A stretch of 64,000 nucleotides of DNA from Polyodon spathula (taxonomy: Eukaryota; Chordata; Actinopteri; Acipenseriformes; Polyodontidae). The DNA lies in NCBI RefSeq assembly GCF_017654505.1, contig NC_054541.1:47066986-47130985 (forward strand). Direction: 5' to 3'. Under the pieces are notes generated by a model. That model did not search any database, had not been told where the DNA came from, and saw nothing but the letters and a program-made list of their open reading frames with translations. A program made the position numbers and the translations under genes. Below, one piece after another: positions 42,272 through 48,531 of this stretch. Each line of letters begins with the position of its first letter. The first letter of the stretch is position 1.

Positions 42272-44599
42272 CCTTTCTTGATACTGTATGTCTTGTGCAT
42301 TGTGTTTATTGTTGAAATGTGGACAGAGTCTGCCTCTGAGTCTGTAGGGACATTTCTCTATGAGCACTTAATTGAGAATGCAAGGATCCTCTCTCTTTTT
42401 TCTACTCCGACCACATTATCATTTAATGGAGTTACAGGGTCAGCCAAAGGCTCCTGTTCTGTAAAGCCGACTCTGGGCACGGACAGCCAGCTGGCTGGAG
42501 AAGAAGCTGGATCCACAGAATGCCAGGAAACAGTACCATCCACACACCAAGCCAATGCAACAACTGGGCAGAGGCTGAATCCAGAATAGACTAGAAAACA
42601 ACACATAATGCTTACAACTAAAGAAGGTGCATGCTGATCACACTTCTATTGATTTTAAATTGGTTCAACGTGCCAGCATGGTTGCTGGTGTGCCAGAGCA
42701 GAGTTTTTTCGCTGTTGTTCTGTTCAGGGTTTCTTTGCACTTTGTGAGGTCAATGATCTAATGATTTAAAACTCTACATTTATCCTGTAGGTTGTGTTCC
42801 CCTTGGAATGACTAATTGATTCAGGCCCCATATGTTGGTTGTTGACTTCTCTGGTAAGTTGTGTTGTGGAGGAGTTTGAAATCAGTGTTTGGGCTATAGT
42901 ACAGTTAGAAAAATATTGTAAAAAATAAATAAATAAAAACTAAAATTCAAAATAGAATTAACACCTGTGTTAAAATGTTTGTAAAAAAAAAAGCTTGGTG
43001 AATCAGGATCATTTTGTTTGCTGTTGACTTTAAAATATATATGAAAAAACAGGCTTCTGATAGGCTAATCTGAGCACTTATTACCCAGTGCAGCGCTTGT
43101 GCATCTGTAAACTTGGTATAAACATGCTTTACAGCTAATTATTGTGGTTCTGTTACAAACTATCTCTAGGTGAGTTACTTCTGCATGGTTTCCATCTCAC
43201 CACACTGTATATAATGTTGTATTTAGTGTCTTTGAGAGGCTGAGTTTTATATTTCAAGACTTCACTGGGTGGTAGCTGGCTTGCTATTTCTACGGTTAGC
43301 TCTTCACTTGTTGTTTCCACTCTTATTGATCAAACTGTGAACAAAGCCAATACCAAATTAGTAGAACTGTGAAAGTTCAGACATCCATGAATAACTGAGC
43401 TCAGGAAAATGCAGGTAATGTAGCCAAGCCCCAGGCTTCACTCACATATAGTCTATTGGGAAACTCCTCACATCCAAAAACTGGTTGTTTGCCATAAAAC
43501 ACAAAGATTTGAACCCAAAGACATTTTATTTGACAAACAAATACTTGGATGAGACCAGACAATGACTTACTAAGGGTTATTTACTGTGCAGTCTCATTCA
43601 GTTATGGGCTGAAATAAACTACAGGCACTGTGAAATTAACTTCTCTAGGGTGAGAAATGAACATCGCAGACTCCCATGACTTAGATGCTTCTGATTGATA
43701 AAACACATTGTTGTCTTTGATCAGACCCCAGGTAAACTCTGTTTACAGTAATTATTATGTGATATTTGGGAGTAAAAAGGTTGCCTGCATTATCAGAATT
43801 CTTTTGGATATCTAGATCGATGCTTTGTTATTTTTGAAGCTAATGTTTAAAGGCAAGGTCAGATCCAAATGACGTGCACTACAATCTCTGTATTTAATAT
43901 GTCTACATTTATATATAGAAAAATGAGTGAGGAAGTTTCAGGCGTCTCCTGTCCAATCACTCCTAAAGCAAGGCCACGCACTTTTCTATTTTTTTACTAA
44001 ACTTTATTTTCCTGTCTCCTGCCCTCAATACTAAGAGAACAAACCCAGTCATGCATGAAGGGAACTGCAAGCAGAATGGAAATATACCAGCTTAACTCTC
44101 TGCATTCAACATGGGCCAAGACAACAAAAGTTGCTTTTTTGGCTAAGGGCAAGCAATCAATCAACGGCACAAAAAAATGACACTTTTTTTTCTTCATATA
44201 TTTCTGTATGTGACTAATACTGTAGGAGGTGCATGAATAACTGATGTACTTGGTCATGGGAAAGGGGAGCTTGTGGTTTTATAGAGCAACATTACAAATG
44301 CATGCAAGGAAAGTGATGCCATAATCGGTGGGGGGGGGGGTCAACTGGAACAGTAATGCTGGTTGTGAGCATCAGAGACATTTCTATTCAGTTTAAAAGT
44401 CAATCAACTATTAACAAAAAGGAAAAGAATGGAAGTGATCATACCTGGTGGCATATTTCATGAACAATAACCATAGTGACATCCATCAAGTACGAAATTG
44501 ATGAGACTCCTGGATCCAGTAATATCTTCTGCTCGACAAACACGCTCAGTCCCCAGTTCTCCATCGCTGCATAAGGGTGTTTAGGCACAGCTAAAAGAT
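3246..44599 (-). CDS. TRHDE: TRHDE, thyrotropin-releasing-hormone-degrading ectoenzyme (partial gene, 16 exons)
   Basis: TRHDE is a membrane-bound M1-family zinc metallopeptidase that inactivates TRH outside the cell by removing its N-terminal pyroglutamate. Sixteen exons on the minus strand join in phase with GT-AG introns. From 5' to 3': 44599-44445, 38273-38160, 34226-34089, 33032-32967, 23869-23804, 22713-22538, 15838-15750, 13794-13661, 13546-13491, 11229-11082, 10294-10197, 10099-9992, 6997-6830, 4844-4704, 4435-4354 and 3389-3246. The product has the YAAMENWG exopeptidase motif and HEICHQ followed 18 residues later by the glutamate of WLKEGFAH (zinc site). IAYKKGA contains the expected catalytic tyrosine. 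The rest matches the C-terminal half of TRHDE as I remember it, which separates it from other M1 enzymes. N-glycosylation sequons (NDS, NSS, NRT, NQT, NGS, NLS) fit an ectodomain. Exons 1-3, with the cytoplasmic tail and membrane anchor, are missing. No stop or frameshift interrupts the exons, so the gene looks functional. It could be one of several fish paralogues. Confidence 0.95.
3390..4353 (-). other. TRHDE intron 18
   Basis: 964-base GT-AG intron. It is ordinary AT-rich sequence and I see no mobile element or other gene in it. Confidence 0.85.
4354..4435 (-). CDS. TRHDE: TRHDE exon 18
   Basis: The exon has 82 bases: one base completing AG|A, then 27 codons. It contains [20 protein letters not shown] and ends TEAELNE. 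Acceptor tccttacag, donor GAG|gtgagt. Confidence 0.93.
4704..4844 (-). CDS. TRHDE: TRHDE exon 17
   Basis: The exon has 141 bases: one base, 46 codons and two bases. It begins [20 protein letters not shown] and ends in [10 protein letters not shown]. Acceptor tattgcaag, donor CCAG|gtatac. NLS is a possible glycosylation site. The NPHGR..AWK pattern is typical of the last M1 helices. Confidence 0.94.
4845..6829 (-). other. TRHDE intron 16
   Basis: 1985-base GT-AG intron. No repeat array or transposon recognised. Short open frames at 5065-5268 and 6403-6636 have no family signature. Confidence 0.8.
6830..6997 (-). CDS. TRHDE: TRHDE exon 16
   Basis: The exon has 168 bases: one base, 55 codons and two bases. 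It begins [20 protein letters not shown] and ends in [11 protein letters not shown]. Acceptor atccttccag, donor ACAG|gtaggt. VYCTGV and LTCSDN contribute the second pair of conserved cysteines. Several other reading frames are open here, but only this one has the family pattern. Confidence 0.94.
6998..9991 (-). other. TRHDE intron 15
   Basis: 2994-base GT-AG intron. It contains a short (TA)n at 7279-7302. Otherwise I see nothing recognisable in it. Confidence 0.8.
9992..10099 (-). CDS. TRHDE: TRHDE exon 15
   Basis: The exon has 108 bases: one base, 35 codons and two bases. It encodes [20 protein letters not shown], then [15 protein letters not shown]. The acceptor is ccctcacag and the donor ACAG|gtgagg. 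The two cysteines in [10 protein letters not shown] are the conserved M1 ectodomain disulfide pair. The intron separating it from exon 14 is only 97 bases. Confidence 0.94.
10197..10294 (-). CDS. TRHDE: TRHDE exon 14
   Basis: The exon has 98 bases: 32 codons plus two. It begins [17 protein letters not shown] and ends in DQVTYQT, with the last glutamate codon split GA|G. Acceptor ctgttaacag (written in sense as ttaacag), donor GA|gtactt. It is easy to miss because the open frame is short on both sides, but EYILKQV joins exactly to IFS of exon 13. NGS is a possible glycosylation site. Confidence 0.92.
10295..11081 (-). other. TRHDE intron 13 with (ATT)n microsatellite
   Basis: 787-base GT-AG intron. 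It contains a trinucleotide array of about 15 units at 10968-11012, which produces a run of asparagines in one minus-strand frame by chance. Confidence 0.85.
10968..11012. repeat. (ATT)n microsatellite
   Basis: A perfect ATT/TTA array of about 45 bases, 70 bases downstream of exon 13 in the TRHDE sense. Confidence 0.95.
11082..11229 (-). CDS. TRHDE: TRHDE exon 13
   Basis: The exon has 148 bases: one base completing AG|G, then 49 codons from [20 protein letters not shown] to EEYSIFS. The acceptor is ccttacag and the donor AGT|gtaggt. An alternative donor five bases further (gtgaat) would put exon 14 out of phase, so the first donor is preferred. [19 protein letters not shown] belongs to the C-terminal helical domain. 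Confidence 0.94.
11230..13490 (-). other. TRHDE intron 12
   Basis: 2261-base GT-AG intron. It contains a probable CR1-like LINE 3' end at 11820-11938. Otherwise nothing recognised. Confidence 0.8.
11820..11938 (+). mobile_element. CR1-like LINE 3' end fragment
   Basis: The sequence around gggtatggaatgggttactc, then tgggatcctcaagaccc, then the octamer-type ending atgttcttatgttct, matches the better preserved copy at 60690-60966. The short repeated tail ending is typical of CR1-group LINEs. It is old and diverged. Confidence 0.55.
13491..13546 (-). CDS. TRHDE: TRHDE exon 12
   Basis: The exon has 56 bases: 18 codons plus AG. It encodes [18 protein letters not shown] and half of an arginine codon finished by exon 13. 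The acceptor is gcttccag and the donor CCAG|gtactg. The NRAGLIDD block is highly conserved in M1 enzymes. The preceding intron is only 114 bases. Confidence 0.94.
13661..13794 (-). CDS. TRHDE: TRHDE exon 11
   Basis: The exon has 134 bases: two bases completing G|AA, then 44 codons. It contains the sequence [20 protein letters not shown] and ends in [15 protein letters not shown]. Acceptor atttttag, donor GAG|gtaaag. The G-Y-[FY]-R-V-N-Y-D block is a signature of M1 aminopeptidases. NQT is a possible glycosylation site. Confidence 0.95.
14180..14225. repeat. (TA)n microsatellite
   Basis: About 23 TA units in intron 10, 130 bases from the MITE copy. Confidence 0.95.
14359..14672 (+). mobile_element. 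MITE family A, copy 1
   Basis: Inverted ends of about 25 bases: CAGCTGTGGGCAAAAGTTTT on the left and, reverse-complemented, CAGCTGTGGCCAAAAGTTTT on the right. The length is 314 bases with no coding capacity. A TA precedes the left end. The internal sequence (for example taatcaaagaaactaca) is shared with the copies at 48185 and 56609. The ends and TA target suggest a Tc1/mariner-mobilised non-autonomous element. Confidence 0.85.
15750..15838 (-). CDS. TRHDE: TRHDE exon 10
   Basis: The exon has 89 bases. It starts with C, completing the AG|C serine codon from exon 9, and ends with one base. The peptide runs [20 protein letters not shown] and SIVWVSNRT. Donor ACAG|gtactt. NSS and NRT are possible N-glycosylation sites. 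WQIPLT is the characteristic beta-sandwich strand of TRHDE. Confidence 0.92.
17600..17748. repeat. Imperfect tandem duplication, 63-bp period
   Basis: The 48-base block starting ggaacccacaacagaaacac occurs at 17600 and again at 17663. The following gtgcaacgagtgaagg occurs at 17649 and 17733. The second copy has 22 extra bases (cttttctctgtttgcagcta and two more) between the parts, so the first copy is either a deletion product or the source of a staggered duplication. Confidence 0.9.
18812..19051 (+). mobile_element. tRNA-derived SINE, copy with GGATAAAAG tail
   Basis: The head has an A-box-like tgatccagtggttaaag and a degenerate B-box region. The body contains aaccactgactctgtgtgag and gtaagtaactctgcagc. 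The tail tttggataaaagtgtttgct followed by aaatgactaa and taataataa is a LINE-derived tail I recognise from many fish SINEs. The body is shared with the reverse copy at 61356-61613, whose tail is different. Confidence 0.75.
19545..20667 (-). mobile_element. CACTA (EnSpm)-like DNA transposon nested in the LTR
   Basis: The left end is CACTATGTAACAC and the right end, reverse-complemented, is CACAGTGTAACA. Both continue into the shared inverted repeat gttcctgggtagtaagtgtt, atttcctaattgcttatgcc and then aggacagtgatattttgaaa. The left arm has about 50 extra bases inside the inverted repeat. A 3-base target duplication, TTC, lies at 19542-19544 and 20668-20670, and the LTR copy at 62086 shows the empty site. 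CACTA ends and 3-base duplications are the known marks of the superfamily. At 1.12 kb it is internally deleted and carries only a partial protein. Confidence 0.85.
19899..20390 (-). pseudogene. Transposon protein fragment, C-x2-C and [14 protein letters not shown] family
   Basis: The frame opens upstream of the methionine at 20390; codons back to about 20450 read in frame (WHQEAA before MVAFLM). Recognisable blocks are [20 protein letters not shown] (possible metal-binding C-x2-C), [20 protein letters not shown] and [16 protein letters not shown] recall this family as uncharacterised, transposon-associated proteins in fish and invertebrate genomes, but cannot check that here. On the plus strand two short tandem duplications, acaaagctgttcca near 19970-19998 and ccttgtgattg near 19935-19960, break the C-terminal part, after which [17 protein letters not shown] sequence resumes in another frame. 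It is a dead fragment inside the CACTA-like element. Confidence 0.7.
21743..21972. mobile_element. MITE-like inverted-repeat element
   Basis: The left end cctttataaaagtttgccac pairs with the right end, which reads ccttataaaaggttaccatg on the reverse strand. The match is about 20 of 26 over 230 bases. The interior is a series of degenerate atgctt/ccatg words. No clear target duplication was found and the superfamily is unknown. Confidence 0.5.
22538..22713 (-). CDS. TRHDE: TRHDE exon 9
   Basis: The exon has 176 bases: 58 codons plus two bases. It begins [20 protein letters not shown], continues [10 protein letters not shown], and ends in DSAPSNS. The acceptor is ccctccag and the donor CAG|gtattg. 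The [13 protein letters not shown] segment marks the start of the M1 beta-sandwich domain. NDS is a possible glycosylation site. The middle part ([15 protein letters not shown]) differs most from my memory of the mammalian protein, as expected for a surface loop. Confidence 0.94.
22714..23803 (-). other. TRHDE intron 8 with (AAG)n array
   Basis: 1090-base GT-AG intron. It contains an AAG array of about 19 units at 23267-23323. In the TRHDE transcript this is CTT, a polypyrimidine tract. Otherwise nothing recognised. Confidence 0.85.
23267..23323. repeat. (AAG)n microsatellite
   Basis: About 19 perfect AAG units, reading as CUU in the TRHDE pre-mRNA. A longer array of the same motif lies in intron 7 at 30484-30549. 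Confidence 0.97.
23804..23869 (-). CDS. TRHDE: TRHDE exon 8
   Basis: The exon has 66 bases and 22 codons in phase 0, beginning [20 protein letters not shown] and ending SE. The acceptor is taattttag and the donor GAG|gtaaaa. It follows the 9.1-kb repeat-rich intron 7. The YGNA..DDLW pattern is typical of the M1 helical region after the catalytic domain. Confidence 0.93.
24167..24224. repeat. Short direct duplication (about 29 bp)
   Basis: The words ataaaacaactgaccttcac, gaatcctta and ataaaacaactgaccttcat, gaatcctt follow each other with one difference. Confidence 0.8.
24622..25155. repeat. Cluster of (TA)n arrays
   Basis: TA arrays lie at 24622-24665 and 24824-24911. More TA tracts at about 25065-25155 are interrupted by catcgata and agatact. 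Between them is AT-only low-complexity sequence with runs of T and A. Assembly lengths are unlikely to be reliable. Confidence 0.95.
25472..25988. repeat. 39-bp minisatellite, 13 units
   Basis: The unit begins ttagaagcattgtgatgtgg and ends gacatgccaaccctctgtg. Unit starts fall every 39 bases from 25493, with one 38-base unit (missing c at gcaaccc, near 25790). Variants alternate at two positions: gggCcatg versus gggAcatg, and attGtg versus attAtg. Because 39 is a multiple of three, several frames stay open on both strands. It is not a coding sequence and not a CRISPR array, since there are no unique spacers. Confidence 0.97.
26905..27125. repeat. 54-bp minisatellite, 4 units
   Basis: The unit contains gttgggaacaatgcactgta, ataacaggtattaggactct and tataaagtgtctgt. 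Starts are at 26911, 26964, 27018 and 27072. The last unit decays into ttttccacagtgc. It is an 18-codon periodicity, so frames on both strands remain open without being genes. Confidence 0.95.
28020..29656. mobile_element. hAT-like non-autonomous element with internal minisatellite
   Basis: The left end CAGAGATGTAATAACTTG and the reverse-complemented right end CAAAGTTGTAACAAGTTG match at 14 of 18 positions. The flanking octamers tttgatcc (28012-28019) and tttgtcct (29657-29664) resemble each other, as an aged 8-base target duplication would. CAG-type ends with 8-base duplications are typical of hAT elements. The left part (28020-28210) is rich in diverged gacttgagtc/gactcgagtc words. The right part (28890-29630) is a tandem array of the same words. 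No transposase is seen. The repeat content also sits inside the terminal regions, suggesting that the array grew from the element's own subterminal repeats. Confidence 0.6.
28890..29632. repeat. Minisatellite of CTCGAG-rich units, about 54 bp
   Basis: The unit is made of actcgactcgagcagttta, gtgattcaactcgactcgag and cttggcatgtcaaag. Units differ by gain or loss of the actcg pentamer and of half-units, so the period varies. Many units contain the palindrome CTCGAG. A repeated [22 protein letters not shown] frame results, but this is not a gene. Confidence 0.95.
30484..30549. repeat. (AAG)n microsatellite
   Basis: About 22 AAG units in intron 7, reading as CUU in the TRHDE transcript. Confidence 0.97.
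30834..30916. repeat. (TA)n microsatellite
   Basis: About 41 TA units in intron 7, followed by a short broken TA stretch (gatatatatact). Confidence 0.97.
32967..33032 (-). CDS. TRHDE: TRHDE exon 7
   Basis: This small exon has 66 bases and 22 codons in phase 0: [20 protein letters not shown] plus LN. The acceptor is tgttcacag and the donor AAC|gtaagt. It completes the K-K-G-A-A motif begun in exon 6. Length and sequence agree with the corresponding exon of other vertebrates as I recall it. Confidence 0.93.
33033..34088 (-). other. TRHDE intron 6
   Basis: 1056-base GT-AG intron. AT-rich with no recognised element. Confidence 0.85.
34089..34226 (-). CDS. TRHDE: TRHDE exon 6
   Basis: The exon has 138 bases and 46 codons in phase 0, with donor AAG|gtgaac and acceptor gttctcag. 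It begins [20 protein letters not shown] and ends [11 protein letters not shown]. The tyrosine of IAYKK is at the place of the conserved M1 tyrosine that stabilises the transition state. Downstream on the plus strand a TA-rich stretch begins soon after the acceptor. Confidence 0.95.
34227..38159 (-). other. TRHDE intron 5
   Basis: 3933-base GT-AG intron. At 36058-36108 gatgtagtcc and ggactacatc form a small hairpin next to cccccagaatgcc, a sequence type often seen at repeat-element ends, but I cannot name the family. The overlapping open frames on both strands at 36936-37372 have no recognisable motif. Confidence 0.75.
38160..38273 (-). CDS. TRHDE: TRHDE exon 5: third zinc ligand
   Basis: The exon has 114 bases and 38 codons in phase 0, with acceptor tctcccgtag and donor ATG|gtaagt. 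It starts [20 protein letters not shown] and ends FPDWHM. The glutamate of WLKEGFAH is 18 residues after the second histidine of HEICH in the previous exon, the standard M1 gluzincin spacing. Confidence 0.95.
40475..40549. repeat. (TA)n with short (CA)n next to a Tc1 end
   Basis: About 33 TA units and then acacacacacg abut the left end of the Tc1-like element. Confidence 0.95.
40550..42194 (+). mobile_element. Tc1-like DNA transposon, family 1
   Basis: The left end is cagtacctgtcaaaagtttg followed by agtacacctgcttgaaacca. The inverted partner near 42160-42190 reads, reverse-complemented, tacacttgctgctggaaacc then aggtttttcat. The outer 25 or so bases of the right end are missing and replaced by a (TA)n array. 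The element is about 1.6 kb and contains one transposase pseudogene on the plus strand, opposite to TRHDE. Confidence 0.88.
40970..42036 (+). pseudogene. Tc1-like transposase, one frameshift and one nonsense codon
   Basis: Tc1/mariner transposases cut and paste their element using a DD34E catalytic triad. The N-terminal part, [20 protein letters not shown] to about 41139, is the first helix-turn-helix. A frameshift just before 41140 moves the frame to [22 protein letters not shown] at 41230-41232 stands where an arginine codon (CGA) is expected ([15 protein letters not shown]), fitting CpG decay. The 238-residue catalytic part (41320-42036) is otherwise open and keeps the aspartates in WTDESKF and [10 protein letters not shown] and the glutamate in [11 protein letters not shown]. 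It ends in stop TAG. It is inactive but only lightly damaged. Confidence 0.9.
42196..42269. repeat. (TA)n microsatellite at Tc1 right end
   Basis: About 37 TA units directly follow the truncated right inverted repeat of the Tc1-like element. Confidence 0.95.
44445..44599 (-). CDS. TRHDE: TRHDE exon 4: AAMEN and HEXXH exon
   Basis: The acceptor is ctttccag and the donor is CAG|gtatga. The exon has 155 bases: two bases completing a codon, then 51 codons starting [16 protein letters not shown] and ending [12 protein letters not shown]. It carries the M1 substrate N-terminus recognition motif (AAMEN here, GAMEN in most M1 enzymes) and the first part of the zinc site, with both histidines and the general-base glutamate. 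The intron falls directly after HEICHQ, splitting the zinc site from its third ligand. It is the most 5' exon I can find in this window. Confidence 0.95.
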
Positions 44600-47139
44600 C
44601 TGGAAAGAAAAAATAAACATAAAAAATGTACTGATTTTGGAAAGCACCCTATATTTATATAGCACAGTTGAGAAACATCTATAACCCAGTGCATGTTACA
44701 GAGGTCCAATACATGAAAGACATACTGACAGTGGAGGAATGGAAACAGTGTATCATTTATTAAATCTCAGCAAATTTACACAATGTGGCTTACAAAAACA
44801 CACTTGTGATAATATAGGGATTAACATACAAATATAAAAGGCAATCCTCACGTGTTGTGTTATGTATTATATTAAAGCTGACTCCCCTATTGCAAGTCAG
44901 GTTCAGTAACAGTTGATAATACAGCAGATCTAACTGACTGGATTAGGGTTGGTAGTAGAAAGCGCTAGGTTGACAAGACTTCTATCTCTTTGCTCTAAGC
45001 AATGTGTAAGCTCTTTGGAATTTATGTAAGGGTCAAGCACTATTTTCTTAATTAATTGCTACAATTTGTATTTTTTTTAAGTCATAATGCGTGCATTATG
45101 AAGAGATTCGCTAGATGTTTTTTGTTAGCTTTATGTCACTTTAAGCATAAAACCAATTCTGACAGCCAAGCCTTTTGCGGAAAAGGTGACAGGATCAGAG
45201 CTGTATGGTGATGTGTTTTGAAGTGGCCCAATTAATAACTCTGTTAATCAACCGAATGTTGCGTTTGAAAGCTTAGGATCATAACCTCCACATGCAACAG
45301 CATCCTGACACTGCCTGACTGAACTTCCTAACTGTGTGACATTCCCAGCAGTACAAGCATTAATAGATTATTATTTTAAAATGTATAATGTATAATATAA
45401 ACGATGATTAATACAATTAAAACAGCATAACAGGGATTAATGAGCTGCATGAACATACACATTACCATGACATTTGCATCATATTTAGATTATATTACAA
45501 ATAAAATTGGTTAAAAATGGAAAGACAATGTCAGGTTTAACTCACAATACAGATACCATCTGAGCATTTACACAAACACAACAGAATACAATTCAACATG
45601 ACATTTGCTGTCTTTTTCTAAAATATCTCAAAAATAAAAAATACAGGTACACATTTGAATTCCTTTTTTTTTTTTTTTTTAATTGTACCAGTAATATACA
45701 TTATGGCAAAACACCACAACAAAACCTAGTACATTTGCAGGTATACATCATTTATCAGCAATAAAACATTTTAAAATAAAAGCATGAATCCAGAGTTTCA
45801 TAACATACCTATCCATTACATAATCAAACATCAGCAAGCCATTCTGGACTGAATGCCTTGCTGAGTCCTTGAGCTCTTACACAGTGCTGCATCTCTGCTA
45901 TCCAAAAAATGACGGCATTGAAAAATGAAAAGGCAGCAAAGCCAGCCTGGAGAGATTCCGATTTGATTATTAAACATAGTGGCCTGCTGGTACTCCATCG
46001 CTAACCTCTTTCCAGCACACTTATATTGTGTTAGTGGTATTAATAACCAGAAAAATTAATCCTCTCTGCAGATACACCAGAATAAATAATGGGATTAAGC
46101 TTTTACATCCACCCCTGCTCAGGTTATTAAAATAGATCCATCTTATTTTGTCTGAAGAGACATATTATTCAAACTTATTTTCAAATTTTTATATTTACCC
46201 TACTATGTCAACCCATCTCATCACTGGACTCAGACCCCCCTCCACCACGCCAGCCTGCAGTTTCGGAATGCAACCAGCTGAAGAGAAATGGGACACAGGA
46301 TGTCGGGTCACCCTGCCACTTGAAATCTTGCATCCAGCTGAAAATCTCAGATTTCAAGCTGCACTTTTGAACTTCCCCGGCTTGAAGGAAATTGAGTTGA
46401 TTAACTTGGACGTTTCATTTCAAACGAAGACAAATTTACAAGGAAACGGTGCTGGATATTAAAACATGGGTTCAAAAAAATGTAATTAAAAAATCCACTC
46501 AGATGTATACAGATTTTTTTTTTACAAAGTTTATTTCTATTTCTGTCATATTTCTTTTTCAAATATAAATTACACCCAGAAGCACTGATGGTTCAGATCA
46601 TTGTATCCAAAATAATGTTATGCAAAAAAACGGACCAGGTCATGAACATATGGAATTTATTCACATTTACTTGCAATCTTATATTCCAAAGCAGTTTGGA
46701 AAGAAAACTGTGAGGCTGGGGCTGCATTTTAATGATGGTACTGGGGCAAAAAAAGCACTAGCAAATTATAAAAAAAGTTTAAAAAAAGTTAAATGCCGGG
46801 CAAAGTCAAGATATATTTTTTTCTATTCATCCATGGTGTTTGTATATAAAGATGCTAAAGGATAAACTGTCATGGAATTATCTCCTGCAAAGCAAAAAAA
46901 AAAAAAAAACATTAATGGACAGCAGCAGGCAATTCTACTCAATTATTTATTATTATTATGTATTTTTGGTGTTTTTCATTTGTTTATTTTGTTGTAAATA
47001 TTGTATTGTGTTTGTTTATATGTGAGTGGGCGAAAGCCGTCCGCTATTTAGTATTGTGTGTTTTGGATCAGCAGGGTGGGAGTTAAATTCCTTGTCAATT
47101 AAATTCTATAAATTGTTTGGCAGGTGGAGAGTAGGGGTA

Positions 47140-47965
<826 letters not shown>

Positions 47966-48059
47966 GCTGAGACATATAGGTACTTGTTTATGTTTGTTTT
48001 GTTTTGGCCCTTGTGCTTGTTTCTTTGTATTTTGAAAGTCTTTATTTTGTTAATTTATT

Positions 48060-48180
48060 TTATTTAATAAAGTACGACCGCAGCAGCAGTGCAGTTACGC
48101 CCATGCACTGTGTTTTATGTACTTCTTCCTGGACTGACGTCATCAGCAAGCCTGCCGCACTGCACCTTTAGTGTATGCAC
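48060..48180 (+). other. Possible retroelement 3' terminus after the AGGC array
   Basis: An AATAAAG at 48066 lies in a T-rich tract and is followed by a GC-richer, CpG-containing stretch (tacgaccgcagcagcagtgc). This resembles the R/U5 part of an LTR. No paired copy or target duplication was found. Confidence 0.25.
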
Positions 48181-48184
48181 TCTG

Positions 48185-48531
48185 CAGCTATGGCCAAAAG
48201 TTTAGCATCACCTAGAATTTTAGGATTGAGACATCAGACAATATAGGCAGGCATAACTTTATATGAACATAACTTTTATTTAGCCTCATGTAATCAAAGA
48301 AACTACATAATGATATTGCATATAAGCCATAATAGTAGCACAGTATTTAATGTTAGATTTTGAAATGTCACATTTTTCAATGTGTGGCAGTTTTTGGTAA
48401 GTATATAGAAAGCTACAAAACTGTATGTAATTCAATATGTTAACCTAACATTATTCAACAGATTTAATTCAACCTTATGAAGCAAAATTAGTTCATTCTA
48501 CAGGGTGATGCAAAACATTTGGCCATAGCTG
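48185..48531 (+). mobile_element. MITE family A, copy 2
   Basis: The ends CAGCTATGGCCAAAAGTTTA and, reverse-complemented, CAGCTATGGCCAAATGTTTT form inverted repeats. The length is 347 bases, and TA follows the right end. The interior matches copies 1 and 3 (taatcaaagaaactacat, cagtatttaatgttagattt). Confidence 0.85.

Larger units (their letters stand above)
38274..44444 (-). other. TRHDE intron 4
   Basis: 6171-base GT-AG intron between the HEXXH exon and the third-zinc-ligand exon. It contains one nearly full-length Tc1-like element (40550-42194) flanked by long (TA)n arrays. Otherwise nothing recognised. The open frame at 42089-42589 begins inside the transposon end, and I see no family in its tail. 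Confidence 0.85.

Noticed and set aside
42089..42589. 166-codon plus-strand frame
   Set aside because: It starts in the Tc1 terminal region and crosses a (TA)n array. The remaining tail has no recognisable domain.
46148..46462. 104-codon plus-strand frame
   Set aside because: No family recognised and no supporting gene structure nearby.
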